Origin: Shimia sp039969785
GTDB taxonomy: Bacteria; Pseudomonadota; Alphaproteobacteria; Rhodobacterales; Rhodobacteraceae
DNA length: 64,000 bases
Direction of reading: 5' to 3'
Assembly (NCBI RefSeq): GCF_039969785.1
Contig: NZ_JBDVNC010000017.1
Span: forward strand, 62,001-126,000
How positions within the stretch are numbered: position 1 is the first letter of the stretch; every line of letters begins with the position of its first letter. The notes beneath the pieces are model-generated. The model was not told the origin of the DNA. It made no database searches and saw nothing but the letters and a program-made list of their open reading frames with translations. Both the position numbers and the translations under genes were made by a program. This document shows, piece after piece, positions 1 to 8,441 of the stretch.

Positions 1-244
1 TCACGGAAATCACGGTGCCGTTGCCCTGCCCGTCAATGGTGGCATGGCCCTGCCCGTCCAGCGTGACGGCCCGATCCAGCACCACGTTTTCCTGATAGGT
101 GCCGGGACCAAGGCGAAGAACGTCTCCGTCCGCCGCCTTGGCCAATGTTTGCGAAATGGCGCCTGCCTGAACCGGCACATCCCATTCGGCAGCCCCAAGA
201 GGGGCAGCCAGCAGGATCAGCAGGACAGACAGGAACCGTTTCAT
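1..244 (-). CDS. nosD: NosD, copper ABC-type periplasmic protein (N-terminal part only)
   Basis: The first 81 codons of a gene that runs off the left edge. The translation begins MKRFLSVLLILLAAPLGAAE, a typical Sec signal peptide. It continues with a segment whose repeated short Gly/Val/Ile turns (for example TLDGQGHATIDGQGNGTVI) are those of a right-handed beta-helix, the NosD/CASH fold. NosD is a periplasmic partner of the NosFY ABC transporter needed to assemble the copper centres of NosZ. It lies 5 nt downstream of the nosZ stop on the same strand, which matches the standard nosR-nosZ-nosD order. The identity rests on this context plus the fold pattern. The rest of the protein is not visible. 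Confidence 0.85.
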   Translation of the reverse strand, partial: MKRFLSVLLILLAAPLGAAEWDVPVQAGAISQTLAKAADGDVLRLGPGTYQENVVLDRAVTLDGQGHATIDGQGNGTVISV

Positions 245-249
245 CTTGT

Positions 250-2163
250 TTACGCTCCGCGAGGCTCAACAAACATGCGACCGCGCATTTCCATGTGCAG
301 CGCGTGGCAGAACCACTGGCAATAGTACCAGTGCACACCGGGGCGCTCGGCCACAAAGGTCACAGACGCAGTTGCCTGCGGACCGATCTCCATCGCGACG
401 CCAAAGTTCGCCATGCAGAAGCCGTGGGTCAGATCGTCGATGTCATCCAGATTGGTGACGTAAACAGTGACCTCATCGCCTTGCTTCACAGTAAAGCTTT
501 CCAGCGCAAAGTTCGGTGCCTGGCTCGACATCCAGACGCGTACTTTGTTGCCATCACGGATCACAGTGTCCTGATAGTCATCAATGTCGATGCCATCAAT
601 CTCGGCTTGTGCCCGCGCGTCGGCCCACATCGGGTCGTTGCGGTCCCAAACGTCGACCGGGTTCACTTTGGATCGGTGCACAATGATCGAATCGTGTGGC
701 TCGGCAAAGGTCGGGCCATCGTGGACCACCTTCATCTTGTCACCCGAGATATCGATCAACTGCTCGTTTTCCGGCTTCAGAGGGCCTACGTTCAGGAAGC
801 GGTCTTTCGAGAACTTGTTCATCGAAATCAGCCACTTGCCGTCGGCATCAGCAGTTTCACCCATCGAGGTCGAGTTGTGACCCGGCTGATACTGCACGTC
901 CACTTTGTCCAGGATCGGATCAACGTCAGACCCGGCATAGGCTTCGATGGCTTTGGCGATGTCCCATTTCACAATCTGGCTGTCCAGGAACAGCGTGGTA
1001 TAGGCGTTGCCCTTGTTGTCAAAGGCAGTGTGAAGAGGGCCAAGACCCAGCTGAGGCTCTGCCACGATGGCCGAACGCTCGTCTGCATTGTCTGTGAACA
1101 GCGCTTCGACTTTATCAACGTCAATCACCGAAACAGTTGGCGACAGTTTACCGTTGATCATGATGTGCTTTTTATCCGGTGCCGCGTTCACGCCGTGGGG
1201 CGAGTTCGGGATTGGGATATAGCGGGTGTAGTTCTTGTTCTGACCTTTACGGCCATCAATCACTTTCACACCCTTCAGTTCCTGATAGTCACCAGCAGCC
1301 ACTCCGGCTTCGATTTCTTTCAGGTTGAACACAACCACGTGGTCCATCTCGGATTCGGTCATCTCGGCCAGGTTCATACCCATTTCCGAGTTGTACGACG
1401 TCGAGAAGGCATATTTGCCATGATAGTCACAGTCGGTGTTGTCGAGGTTGCCCGACACGATCACCTGCCATGCAACTTCCATCTCGTCGCCGTCAATCGC
1501 GGTAAAGATGTTCACATACTGATCTGGTTCATCAAGGATTTTGCCGTCATTGACCAGCGGCGCTTCGTGCTCGCCATTGGCAAAGACATACCCGGTGCGT
1601 GGGAATTTCTGCGGCCGCAGGCCGTGAATATCCATCGCGTTGGGGATTTCGATGATCTTGTCGCACTTCATAACGTCACAACGCACACGGGCAACACGCG
1701 TGTTGGCCTTGTCGTTCATGAACAGATAGCGACCGTCATAGGTGCCGTCTGTGAACGACATATGCGGGTGGTGCAAATCGCCATTATCATAGGTGACTTT
1801 GCCGTTGGCTGCCAAAAACTCTTTGGTTTCGGGCAACAGGTTCTCGGTGAGAATTTTCAGCGACTCGTTGGTTTGACCCCAGCCCGTGGCCGAGCAACGG
1901 TTGAACACTGGCACACGCATGAATTCACGCATGGACGGCACACCCATGATGCGCAATTCGCCGGTCTGGCCCGAAGACCAAAAGCCGTAATATTCGTCCA
2001 GCTCACCGGGTTCGAGGGCAAATTTGCCGCCCGCAGCCCGTGCTTGGGTCGCACTTCCCAGCAGCCCGGCACCAACGCCCGAGGCCAGCACGGCCCCCGT
2101 GGCAGTCGCGCCCAGCATACCTCTACGGGTCATACTTAGCCCTTTTTTCACTTCTTCAGACAT
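250..2163 (-). CDS. nosZ: Nitrous oxide reductase, clade I (Tat-exported)
   Basis: A 637-residue enzyme reducing N2O to N2 in the periplasm, the last step of denitrification. The N-terminus has a Tat signal (MTRRGMLGA) followed by a hydrophobic stretch and an AxA-like cleavage site, which marks the clade I form. The body is a beta-propeller with His-rich CuZ ligand segments (GDLHHPHMSF, DCDYHGKY, GPLHTAF, EPHDS). The C-terminus is a cupredoxin domain carrying the CuA motif CQWFCHALHMEM. All expected copper ligand regions appear present. The start at 2163 was chosen because an AGGAGG box lies just upstream; an in-frame codon at 2178 lacks such support. The gene is 11 nt after nosR and 5 nt before nosD, clearly one operon. 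Confidence 0.97.
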   Translation of the reverse strand: MSEEVKKGLSMTRRGMLGATATGAVLASGVGAGLLGSATQARAAGGKFALEPGELDEYYGFWSSGQTGELRIMGVPSMREFMRVPVFNRCSATGWGQTNESLKILTENLLPETKEFLAANGKVTYDNGDLHHPHMSFTDGTYDGRYLFMNDKANTRVARVRCDVMKCDKIIEIPNAMDIHGLRPQKFPRTGYVFANGEHEAPLVNDGKILDEPDQYVNIFTAIDGDEMEVAWQVIVSGNLDNTDCDYHGKYAFSTSYNSEMGMNLAEMTESEMDHVVVFNLKEIEAGVAAGDYQELKGVKVIDGRKGQNKNYTRYIPIPNSPHGVNAAPDKKHIMINGKLSPTVSVIDVDKVEALFTDNADERSAIVAEPQLGLGPLHTAFDNKGNAYTTLFLDSQIVKWDIAKAIEAYAGSDVDPILDKVDVQYQPGHNSTSMGETADADGKWLISMNKFSKDRFLNVGPLKPENEQLIDISGDKMKVVHDGPTFAEPHDSIIVHRSKVNPVDVWDRNDPMWADARAQAEIDGIDIDDYQDTVIRDGNKVRVWMSSQAPNFALESFTVKQGDEVTVYVTNLDDIDDLTHGFCMANFGVAMEIGPQATASVTFVAERPGVHWYYCQWFCHALHMEMRGRMFVEPRGA

Positions 2164-2174
2164 GGTTCCCTCCT

Positions 2175-4358
2175 TCAAGAAGTTATCGTCGTTTTTGCAT
2201 TAGGGTGATTGGCTGGCGGAGCCTTGGTCGGAATCTTGATCTCCGCCGACCCGGTTTTCTCCCGCCGCTTCAACTGGCGGATGACAACCGGACATTTCGC
2301 ATCCGACTGGTACAGCACCTGACAGTGCAGACAGTCGACACATTCGTTAGGATTGATCTCACCCGTTGGGTGGATCGCCTGAACCGGACATTCATTGGCA
2401 CAGGTCTGGCACGGGCTGCCGCATTCTTTGTACCGGCGCAGCCAGTCAAACATGCGGATACGGGCCGGGATCGCCAGCGCGCCGCCAAGCGGGCACAGGT
2501 AGCGGCAATAGAACCGTTCGATGAACAGACCTGCCAGCAACAGGATCACGGCGAACACCACAAACGGCCAGTCGCGCACGAATTTCAGAATGATCGCCGT
2601 CTTAAACGGCTCGACTTCGGCATATTGTTCAGCCAGCGGGATCGACACCATGCTCAGCCCGAACAGCCCGAGGAAAATCATGTATTTCAGCGGCCACAGA
2701 CGTTCGTGCAATCCCCATGGCAGCGTCCATTGTGGCACTTTCAACGCCCGCGCAGCCTTGTTCAGCAGCTCTTGAAGCGCGCCAAACGGGCACAACCATC
2801 CGCAGTAGGCACCACGCCCCCAGAACAACAGGCTGGCGGCCACGGCAAACCACTGGATGAACACCAGCGGATCCATCAGGAACGCATCCCAGCTAAACCC
2901 ACCGCGCAGGCTGCCTGCCAACGCCATCAGGTTTACAACACTCAGCTGCGCATTCGCGTACCACCCCAGAAACACCAGCGTGACGCTCAGATATCCAATG
3001 CGGAACCAGTAAAACACGCGCGCATTTGCGGTTGCCTGAAACTGAAAGAAGAACACACCGGTCAGCACCAACAGCATGACACCCAGCACACCAATCTCGA
3101 ACGTCTTGTCGTTCCAGATGCGTTTCCACAAGGCCGACTTGGCTGCGGCTTCGGCGGTCGCATCTTCGACCACGCTTGGCGCCTGAGCGGGCAACAGATA
3201 GGTTTCCGGCAGCTTGTAGCCAAGGTCCCATGTCAGAAACACGCGATCCAGCGCGCCAACAGACCGTTGAACCAACAACTGCAACCGAAACGGCTCTGCC
3301 GGATCAAATTCGCTATTGGCCGGAATTTTGAACAGGTCCAGCTCGGTAAACGATGGCGCACCTTCGGCGGCAACCTCACCCAGACGGTGCTGTTGTTTGT
3401 CAAAGAAACGGACCGAATTATCGCCCTGAATAAGCTGGATACGGTCAAAGATGCCGCCCCGCACATATCCCGAACCCTTAAAACTGTACGCCCCGCGCCC
3501 CAGCACCAGAATAGCTTGTTCGCCCTCTTCCAGCCACTCGGTCAGGTTTTCGTATTCCGCGTCACCCAAAAGGCTGCGCCCAATGCTGGGCACGCTGACC
3601 AGCGCCATATGCATGTCGATAAACGTGTCACCCGGATCGCCTGCTTCAGGCCGCGCAATCGCGCGCGCGTCGCCGGTTTCTGCAAAGGCATCATTGACCT
3701 GCCCCACATCCAGCGTCATGCGCCGTACCGACCCGTCACCCGCAAGCGTTTCCCAGTCCGCGACAGTATCTTTGCTCAGGTCCAACTCTCGCTTGGGGCC
3801 AACCTGTACCGGTGACAATCCACCAAGCCCCAGCGCGCGCGACACTTTGATACCGCCACGCACAAGGCTATCATCAATCACCATAATAGTGACTGTTGCA
3901 CCGGAAATGATGTCCAGATCGTGCCCCTCGCCACCTGTCGCGGCTTCAACTTTCAGGTCCAGCCCGGCATAGCTCTCGGTCAACGCGACCATTTTGGAAT
4001 TGGGAATGCCGATCAGAACAATTGGTTCGCTGTGTTTGACCAACTTTACCCCGGTCAACACCGCGTCGGCGTCAATCGCCGCAACCACATGGATGGGTTT
4101 GCCGGAATAGCCGGTTGTTCCCACAAAATCCGAAGTCAGAAAAGCCCAGGCAATCGTCTCGCCATCCTTCAGAACAGGCGCAACTTTGACGTCCTCGCGC
4201 ACGGGGCCAAATGCATCCGCGCCGGGGACCAGCTCTTGGGGTGTAATGTCAGGCAGAAAACTGGCCAGGCTGTCCGCGCGGGCCTCTGCGGCCACAATAG
4301 CGCTCAGAATCAGGACAACGGCACTAAGCCAGGAAAAAATTGCGCGCTTGGCTTTCAC
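2175..4358 (-). CDS. nosR: NosR, membrane flavoprotein/ferredoxin for N2O reduction
   Basis: A 727-residue integral membrane protein required for nosZ expression and electron supply to NosZ. After a signal-like hydrophobic N-terminus comes an FMN-binding domain with the motif SGATVT (residues about 150-155), whose Thr is the family's covalent flavin site. The C-terminal half has several transmembrane helices, two CxxxCP motifs (CGWLCPFG, CRYLCPLG) and a cytoplasmic 2[4Fe-4S] ferredoxin-like region (CGSPCQTCANECP and CVDCLHCQ). The length matches the family. The start is GTG at 4358, and the GTGA overlaps the stop codon of the upstream small gene by 4 nt, with an AGGAGG box within that gene. 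The overlap implies translational coupling. Confidence 0.97.
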   Translation of the reverse strand: MKAKRAIFSWLSAVVLILSAIVAAEARADSLASFLPDITPQELVPGADAFGPVREDVKVAPVLKDGETIAWAFLTSDFVGTTGYSGKPIHVVAAIDADAVLTGVKLVKHSEPIVLIGIPNSKMVALTESYAGLDLKVEAATGGEGHDLDIISGATVTIMVIDDSLVRGGIKVSRALGLGGLSPVQVGPKRELDLSKDTVADWETLAGDGSVRRMTLDVGQVNDAFAETGDARAIARPEAGDPGDTFIDMHMALVSVPSIGRSLLGDAEYENLTEWLEEGEQAILVLGRGAYSFKGSGYVRGGIFDRIQLIQGDNSVRFFDKQQHRLGEVAAEGAPSFTELDLFKIPANSEFDPAEPFRLQLLVQRSVGALDRVFLTWDLGYKLPETYLLPAQAPSVVEDATAEAAAKSALWKRIWNDKTFEIGVLGVMLLVLTGVFFFQFQATANARVFYWFRIGYLSVTLVFLGWYANAQLSVVNLMALAGSLRGGFSWDAFLMDPLVFIQWFAVAASLLFWGRGAYCGWLCPFGALQELLNKAARALKVPQWTLPWGLHERLWPLKYMIFLGLFGLSMVSIPLAEQYAEVEPFKTAIILKFVRDWPFVVFAVILLLAGLFIERFYCRYLCPLGGALAIPARIRMFDWLRRYKECGSPCQTCANECPVQAIHPTGEINPNECVDCLHCQVLYQSDAKCPVVIRQLKRREKTGSAEIKIPTKAPPANHPNAKTTITS

Positions 4359-4840
4359 AGCGCACCTCCTCTTTGGAAAATGGGCGCTGGAAATGCGGAC
4401 TGCGCGCGGTCCACGTTATCTGGGGCCACGATCGGCGGGCCCCGGGTTAACGGGCGTTCATACTGTCTGTTTAGGAATATCCGGCGACCTGCACCCACAA
4501 CATGGACGCAATATGCGGGCGCAGGGCCGGACTCTTTTGCGACCGACGGATCGGCCGCATATGACGCAACTGCACAGAGGGAACAGTCGCGGCATTCGCT
4601 ATGCTTTGGCGTATCGCCCGATGCGTCCGGGGTGTCCTCTTCGGCCACCTCAATCCACACCGCACCCGCCTCGGAACAAATCTCGATCCAGCTTGCCCCG
4701 TTGGCAACGGCTGCCTGTACCAAAGACGGCACAACCAACTGCATCAACAAGGCCAGTGTCGCCAACGCCACAGACACAGCATGCCATCCGGCGAAACCAC
4801 GCCGGGCGGACCTTGTGTCATGGGCCGCATTGGCACGCAT
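4355..4840 (-). CDS. DUF2946-like small exported protein heading the nos operon
   Basis: 161 residues. A hydrophobic segment at about residues 20-45 is a signal peptide or membrane anchor. A Cys/His cluster (HSECRDCSLCA) follows at about residue 82, and a Pro-rich tail ends the protein. The spacing of Cys and the WIEIC segment resemble DUF2946 proteins, which occur near copper-handling genes; I assign the family with moderate confidence only. It overlaps nosR by 4 nt and is the first gene after the FNR/NNR-type box, so it should be co-expressed with nosRZD. A periplasmic copper-related role is an inference from the Cys cluster and the operon. The start at 4840 has a good AGGAAGAGG box. Confidence 0.75.
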   Translation of the reverse strand: MRANAAHDTRSARRGFAGWHAVSVALATLALLMQLVVPSLVQAAVANGASWIEICSEAGAVWIEVAEEDTPDASGDTPKHSECRDCSLCAVASYAADPSVAKESGPAPAYCVHVVGAGRRIFLNRQYERPLTRGPPIVAPDNVDRAQSAFPAPIFQRGGAL

Positions 4841-4899
4841 TTTGGACCTCTTCCTTTTCAGGTTGAAGCCCTGTCTAGAATCGCCCGAGCCCTGATGAC

Positions 4900-4913
4900 T
4901 TGACGTTGGTCAA
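4900..4913. promoter_or_regulatory. FNR/NNR (DNR)-type operator upstream of nos operon
   Basis: TTGACGTTGGTCAA is a perfect inverted repeat, TTGAC-N4-GTCAA, with the geometry of CRP/FNR-family sites. Denitrification regulators of the NNR/DNR type recognise this variant of the FNR box TTGAT-N4-ATCAA. The centre is about 66 bp upstream of the first start codon of the nos operon (4840, minus strand). This would place transcription start near 4865 if the site acts at -41.5. Confidence 0.75.
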
Positions 4914-4944
4914 TTCAATTGCTGAATCTGTAATCACTTTTAAA

Positions 4945-4983
4945 ACCGACAGAATACCGATGGCATACCGACGCGCTGCCGAC
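4945..4983 (+). repeat. Array of four 11-bp-phased (A/G)CCGA(C/T) direct repeats
   Basis: ACCGAC begins at 4945, ACCGAT at 4956, ACCGAC at 4967 and GCCGAC at 4978, exactly 11 bp apart. The spacers tend to end in AT. No fifth copy is found one period away on either side. The same architecture recurs at 32941-32979. Direct repeats with an 11-bp period are the binding pattern of OmpR/PhoB-family response regulators, so a regulatory array in this divergent promoter region (nos operon / PaaX-like gene) is inferred. Confidence 0.7.
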
Positions 4984-5118
4984 ATTGGTTTTATCTTGTT
5001 TTTTGAATGTGTTCGACGTCATCAAACAGCATAAAGTTGGGCCCGTATTCACTGCTGTTAAAGCCATTGCGCAACCACAACTCTTGAGCCCCCAACCTGC
5101 GCCGTCTACTGTTCCGCC

Positions 5119-5913
5119 ATGCCGGATACTGAGTTGAAACCAGACATCTATAAAATCGCAAACTGCGGTCCAATCCGCGTTTGGTCAGTGGTTGTTACGA
5201 TTCTGGGCGACCTATGCCAGAACCCGGATGATTTTATTCCTAGTCGAACTCTGAACGTGTTGGTCGGAAAACTGGGTATCAATAATCAGGCCCTACGAGT
5301 CGCCCTGCACCGCCTCAAACGCGATGGCTGGATCAGAGCGCAACGGGATGGGCGCACGTCAAACTATTACCTGTCTGATCAGGGTCGGCTAATGTCCGAA
5401 TCTGTACGTGACCAGATTTACAGCAAGGACCAACACAAAGGCGTTCCCATGACGATGCTCATGGCGCCGCCACAGATGCCCGCGGCAGAATTTGCAGACT
5501 GCCTGCCAGAAGAAGGCGTCGCCCTGTCTGCCCGCGTGGCCATTGTCACCGGTCCTGCGCAGTTTCCCAGAGATTGTCTGACCTTAGATTTCTCACCTCA
5601 AAACACCCCCGACTGGATCATCGACAGCGTCGCGCCTTATGCTCTGCAACAGGAATATGCCGCCCTTGAGAAAGCGGTCAAGGCAGCGTTGAAGGCGCCG
5701 ATGCCGCCAACGCTTACAGACAGAACCGCAATGCGGCTTGTAATCCTGCATCATTGGCGACGGTTGATCCTGCGGCAAAATATTCTGGCGGACTTGCTGT
5801 TGCCCCCAAACTGGCCCGGCGCACAGGCCCGCCGACAGGTTATGCTTGCGCTGGATCGATATGAGCGACCCCAAATTGATGCACTCAATACCTTTGACGC
5901 AGGCGCGACTTAA
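5119..5913 (+). CDS. PaaX-family transcriptional regulator
   Basis: 264 residues. The N-terminal 90 residues form a winged helix (SRTLNVLVGKLGINNQALR and ALHRLKRDGWIRAQRDGR are the recognition helix and wing). The C-terminal part contains HHWRRLILRQNILADLLLP and PPNWPG, which resemble the PaaX C-terminal domain. PaaX represses phenylacetate degradation genes in response to phenylacetyl-CoA. No paa genes are present in the window, so the target here is unknown and the gene symbol is withheld. The gene stands alone between the divergent nos operon and a convergent kinase-like gene. Four 11-bp repeats lie 136-174 bp upstream of its start. Confidence 0.85.
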   Translation: MPDTELKPDIYKIANCGPIRVWSVVVTILGDLCQNPDDFIPSRTLNVLVGKLGINNQALRVALHRLKRDGWIRAQRDGRTSNYYLSDQGRLMSESVRDQIYSKDQHKGVPMTMLMAPPQMPAAEFADCLPEEGVALSARVAIVTGPAQFPRDCLTLDFSPQNTPDWIIDSVAPYALQQEYAALEKAVKAALKAPMPPTLTDRTAMRLVILHHWRRLILRQNILADLLLPPNWPGAQARRQVMLALDRYERPQIDALNTFDAGAT

Positions 5914-5924
5914 ACCAAAGAGTA

Positions 5925-6680
5925 TTAGCGCGAGGCTTTTTCGCCCAAAAACAGATCAAAAAGTCGTGGAATTGCTTTGAATTCGCGCCCTCGGTTGCCT
6001 TTGCGCCATTGGGCAGGTTTGGTCAGCCCTTCGGCCCAACGCACACGCCGGCACCACACTTGTGCCAACTCCCATGTCCCGTCCGGTGCTTCTTGCCGAT
6101 ATACATCCAACACGTCGGGCATGTCGTCATACATGATCGGAGAATGCGCCGTGACGTTAAAGGCAAACACCACAAGGTCGCGCGCGTGCCCCTTGGGAGT
6201 GTTATTGGCACGCTTGTAGCGTTCGAAGTCCAATAACAGGATTTCATCGCCGGACAGGCACATGTCCTTGGGGCTGGGGCGGCCATGGCTAAAGCCAAGG
6301 CTATGAAACTGTCCCAACGCACGCCCCGCCTTTAACAACACATCCCGACGGACAGTCGCCGAACTTTCGAATTGCAGCAATGTTCGCAAGTCCATTCCGC
6401 TGTCAGGCAGAACCAGATAATCATCACCTTCGACGCACAAAACGGGCACGGGCGCATGGGCTGCGTTCATCTCATGAAAGGCCAAACGCTCTCGCTCAAA
6501 AGCGGCGCGCGGATCGCCCTTTTGTATCCTGAAACGCCAGTTCAGCCTTTCCGGCCTTTTGATCCAATACACATGCTCCCCAACTTCTACCCGCTCAATG
6601 CGCGGCGCAGTCCCGGCGGCATGGGCTGTAGCCAGCTGCTGCAGTTCGTTTTCTACGGACTGGGAAATCGTGTCATTCAT
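5925..6680 (-). CDS. Kinase-fold protein (lipopolysaccharide-kinase/RIO-like)
   Basis: 251 residues from the ATG at 6680; an earlier in-frame TTG at 6764 is less convincing. The central region has the core of a small protein-kinase-like fold: an N-lobe Lys in YWIKRPERL, a catalytic-loop-like HGRPSPKD, and a metal-binding DFE in LLLDFERYKR. This HG-x4-KD/DFE combination is found in lipopolysaccharide core kinases and RIO/Bud32-type proteins. The substrate cannot be told. Phosphorylation of a sugar in the LPS core is plausible given kdsD and lptCAB nearby, but this is only an inference. It converges with the PaaX-like gene, with 11 nt between the stop codons. Confidence 0.65.
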   Translation of the reverse strand: MNDTISQSVENELQQLATAHAAGTAPRIERVEVGEHVYWIKRPERLNWRFRIQKGDPRAAFERERLAFHEMNAAHAPVPVLCVEGDDYLVLPDSGMDLRTLLQFESSATVRRDVLLKAGRALGQFHSLGFSHGRPSPKDMCLSGDEILLLDFERYKRANNTPKGHARDLVVFAFNVTAHSPIMYDDMPDVLDVYRQEAPDGTWELAQVWCRRVRWAEGLTKPAQWRKGNRGREFKAIPRLFDLFLGEKASR

Positions 6681-6851
6681 ATCGCGTTTGTAGGTATCAC
6701 GCTGACCATCGTAAAGCCGATACCCACCAGTCCGGGCGCATCGTTTTTCCAACCCTCCGGACAATCCTGCAATCTTAACCTCTTGCCGACAAACATTGAA
6801 ACGGCGCGTCAGAACCCGTAAGTGCTAGGCAACTGATGCTTCGAGGTTTCT

Positions 6852-7463
6852 ATGGCGAATTTCCTGTACCAAAACGATCTGCCCGACGGGCTGGACCTTG
6901 GCCCTGTTGTGGCCATCGATTGCGAAACGATGGGGCTTAACCCGCATCGTGACCGGCTGTGCGTCATCCAGATGTCCGGCGGTGACGGCAATGCCCATCT
7001 TGTGCAGGTGGCCAAAGGCCAGACCAGCGCGCCCAATCTGTGCCGCATGCTCGAAAATCCTGACGTGCTCAAGCTGTTCCATTTCGGACGCTTTGACATT
7101 GCCGCCATGTACAATGCCTTTGGCGCACTGACGGCGCCCGTTTATTGCACCAAAATCGCGTCCAAACTGATCCGCACTTATACCGACCGGCACGGGCTCA
7201 AAAATCTGCTGCAGGAATTGTTGAACGTCGACATTTCCAAGCACCAGCAAATGAGCGACTGGGGTTCCGAGACATTGACCACTGCACAGCTCGACTACGC
7301 GGCGTCGGATGTACTGTATCTGCACCAACTCCGGGACGAGCTGAACAAACGACTGGACCGCGAAGGGCGCACCGATCTGGCGCAGGCCTGTTTCGAGTTT
7401 CTTCCAACACGCGCCCGCCTGGATTTGGCCGGGTGGCCTGAACAAGACATTTTTGCACACTGA
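6852..7463 (+). CDS. rnd: RNase D-like 3'-5' exoribonuclease, short form
   Basis: 203 residues comprising only the DEDDy exonuclease domain: motif I in AIDCETMGL (D and E), motif II in LFHFGRFDI, and motif III in YAASDVLYL (Y and D). Full-length RNase D adds one or two HRDC domains, which are absent here, as is common for the short alphaproteobacterial homologues. The expected activity is trimming of RNA 3' ends. It begins the plus-strand series leading to kdsD, and the TGA stop shares one base with the kdsD ATG. Confidence 0.88.
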   Translation: MANFLYQNDLPDGLDLGPVVAIDCETMGLNPHRDRLCVIQMSGGDGNAHLVQVAKGQTSAPNLCRMLENPDVLKLFHFGRFDIAAMYNAFGALTAPVYCTKIASKLIRTYTDRHGLKNLLQELLNVDISKHQQMSDWGSETLTTAQLDYAASDVLYLHQLRDELNKRLDREGRTDLAQACFEFLPTRARLDLAGWPEQDIFAH

Positions 7464-8437
7464 TGACCGACGCTGACAAACAGATATTTCTGGACACAGC
7501 CCGCCGTGTGATCGCCACCGAAGCAACGGCGCTGACCCGGCTTGAAGCCGGGCTCGGGCAGGAGTTCGCAGACGCCGTCGAACTGTTGATGTCCGTCAGG
7601 GGCCGGGTGATTGTTTCGGGCATGGGGAAATCGGGCCACATCGCTCGAAAGATTGCCGCGACTTTTGCGTCAACCGGAACGCCAGCCCATTTTGTACACC
7701 CCGCCGAAGCCAGCCACGGCGATCTGGGCATGATGACCCAGGGCGACGTTGTGCTGGTTCTGTCCAACTCGGGAGAAACACCGGAACTGGCCGATCTGGT
7801 GGCCTATACGCGTCGGTTCGACATCCCGCTGATTGGCGTCGCCAGCCGCGCAGAGTCCACCATGATCCGTCAATGTGATATCGGCCTGATCCTGCCGCAA
7901 GCCGATGAGGCATGTGGCACGGGCATCGTGCCCACCAGCTCGACCACAATGACGCTGGCACTGGGGGATGCTTTGGCCGTTGCCATCATGGAGCACCGCC
8001 AATTTACACCAGAACATTTTCGCGAATTCCATCCGGGCGGCAAGCTGGGGGCACGGCTGGCCCGCGTGCGTGACCTGATGCATGACGGAGATAGGCTTCC
8101 TCAGAATTCAGCCAACGCGCCGATGGCAGATGTGCTTATTGAAATCAGCCAAAAGGGTTTTGGCGTTTCCGGTGTCACAAATGATACAGGCGCCTTGATT
8201 GGCATCATCACCGACGGTGACTTGCGGCGTCATATGGACGGGCTGCTTGACCATACGGCTGCGCATGTCATGACCAGCGCACCACAGACCATCGCCCCCG
8301 GCGCGCTTGCCGAAGAGGCCGTGGCCATTATGAACAAGCGCAAGATCACTTGCCTGTTTGTCGTCGACCCGGATGGTCCCGGCAACGCCATAGGTCTCTT
8401 GCATATCCATGATTGTCTGCGCGCGGGGCTGGGCTGA
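7463..8437 (+). CDS. kdsD: D-arabinose-5-phosphate isomerase (KdsD/KpsF)
   Basis: 324 residues, the family length. A SIS domain (about 40-175; MGKSGHIARKIAATFASTG and SNSGETPELADLV) is followed by two CBS domains (about 205-324). The enzyme interconverts ribulose 5-phosphate and arabinose 5-phosphate, the first committed step of Kdo synthesis for LPS and capsule. It is translationally coupled to the upstream rnd-like gene and leads directly into lptC. kdsB, a later step of the same pathway, lies at 24781-25581. Confidence 0.95.
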   Translation: MTDADKQIFLDTARRVIATEATALTRLEAGLGQEFADAVELLMSVRGRVIVSGMGKSGHIARKIAATFASTGTPAHFVHPAEASHGDLGMMTQGDVVLVLSNSGETPELADLVAYTRRFDIPLIGVASRAESTMIRQCDIGLILPQADEACGTGIVPTSSTTMTLALGDALAVAIMEHRQFTPEHFREFHPGGKLGARLARVRDLMHDGDRLPQNSANAPMADVLIEISQKGFGVSGVTNDTGALIGIITDGDLRRHMDGLLDHTAAHVMTSAPQTIAPGALAEEAVAIMNKRKITCLFVVDPDGPGNAIGLLHIHDCLRAGLG

Positions 8438-8441
8438 TCCG

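Noticed and set aside
145..2139. Long open frame (664 codons) on the plus strand opposite nosZ
   Set aside because: It is an antisense shadow created by the codon bias of nosZ. The minus-strand frame shows all NosZ motifs and the plus-strand frame shows none of any family.
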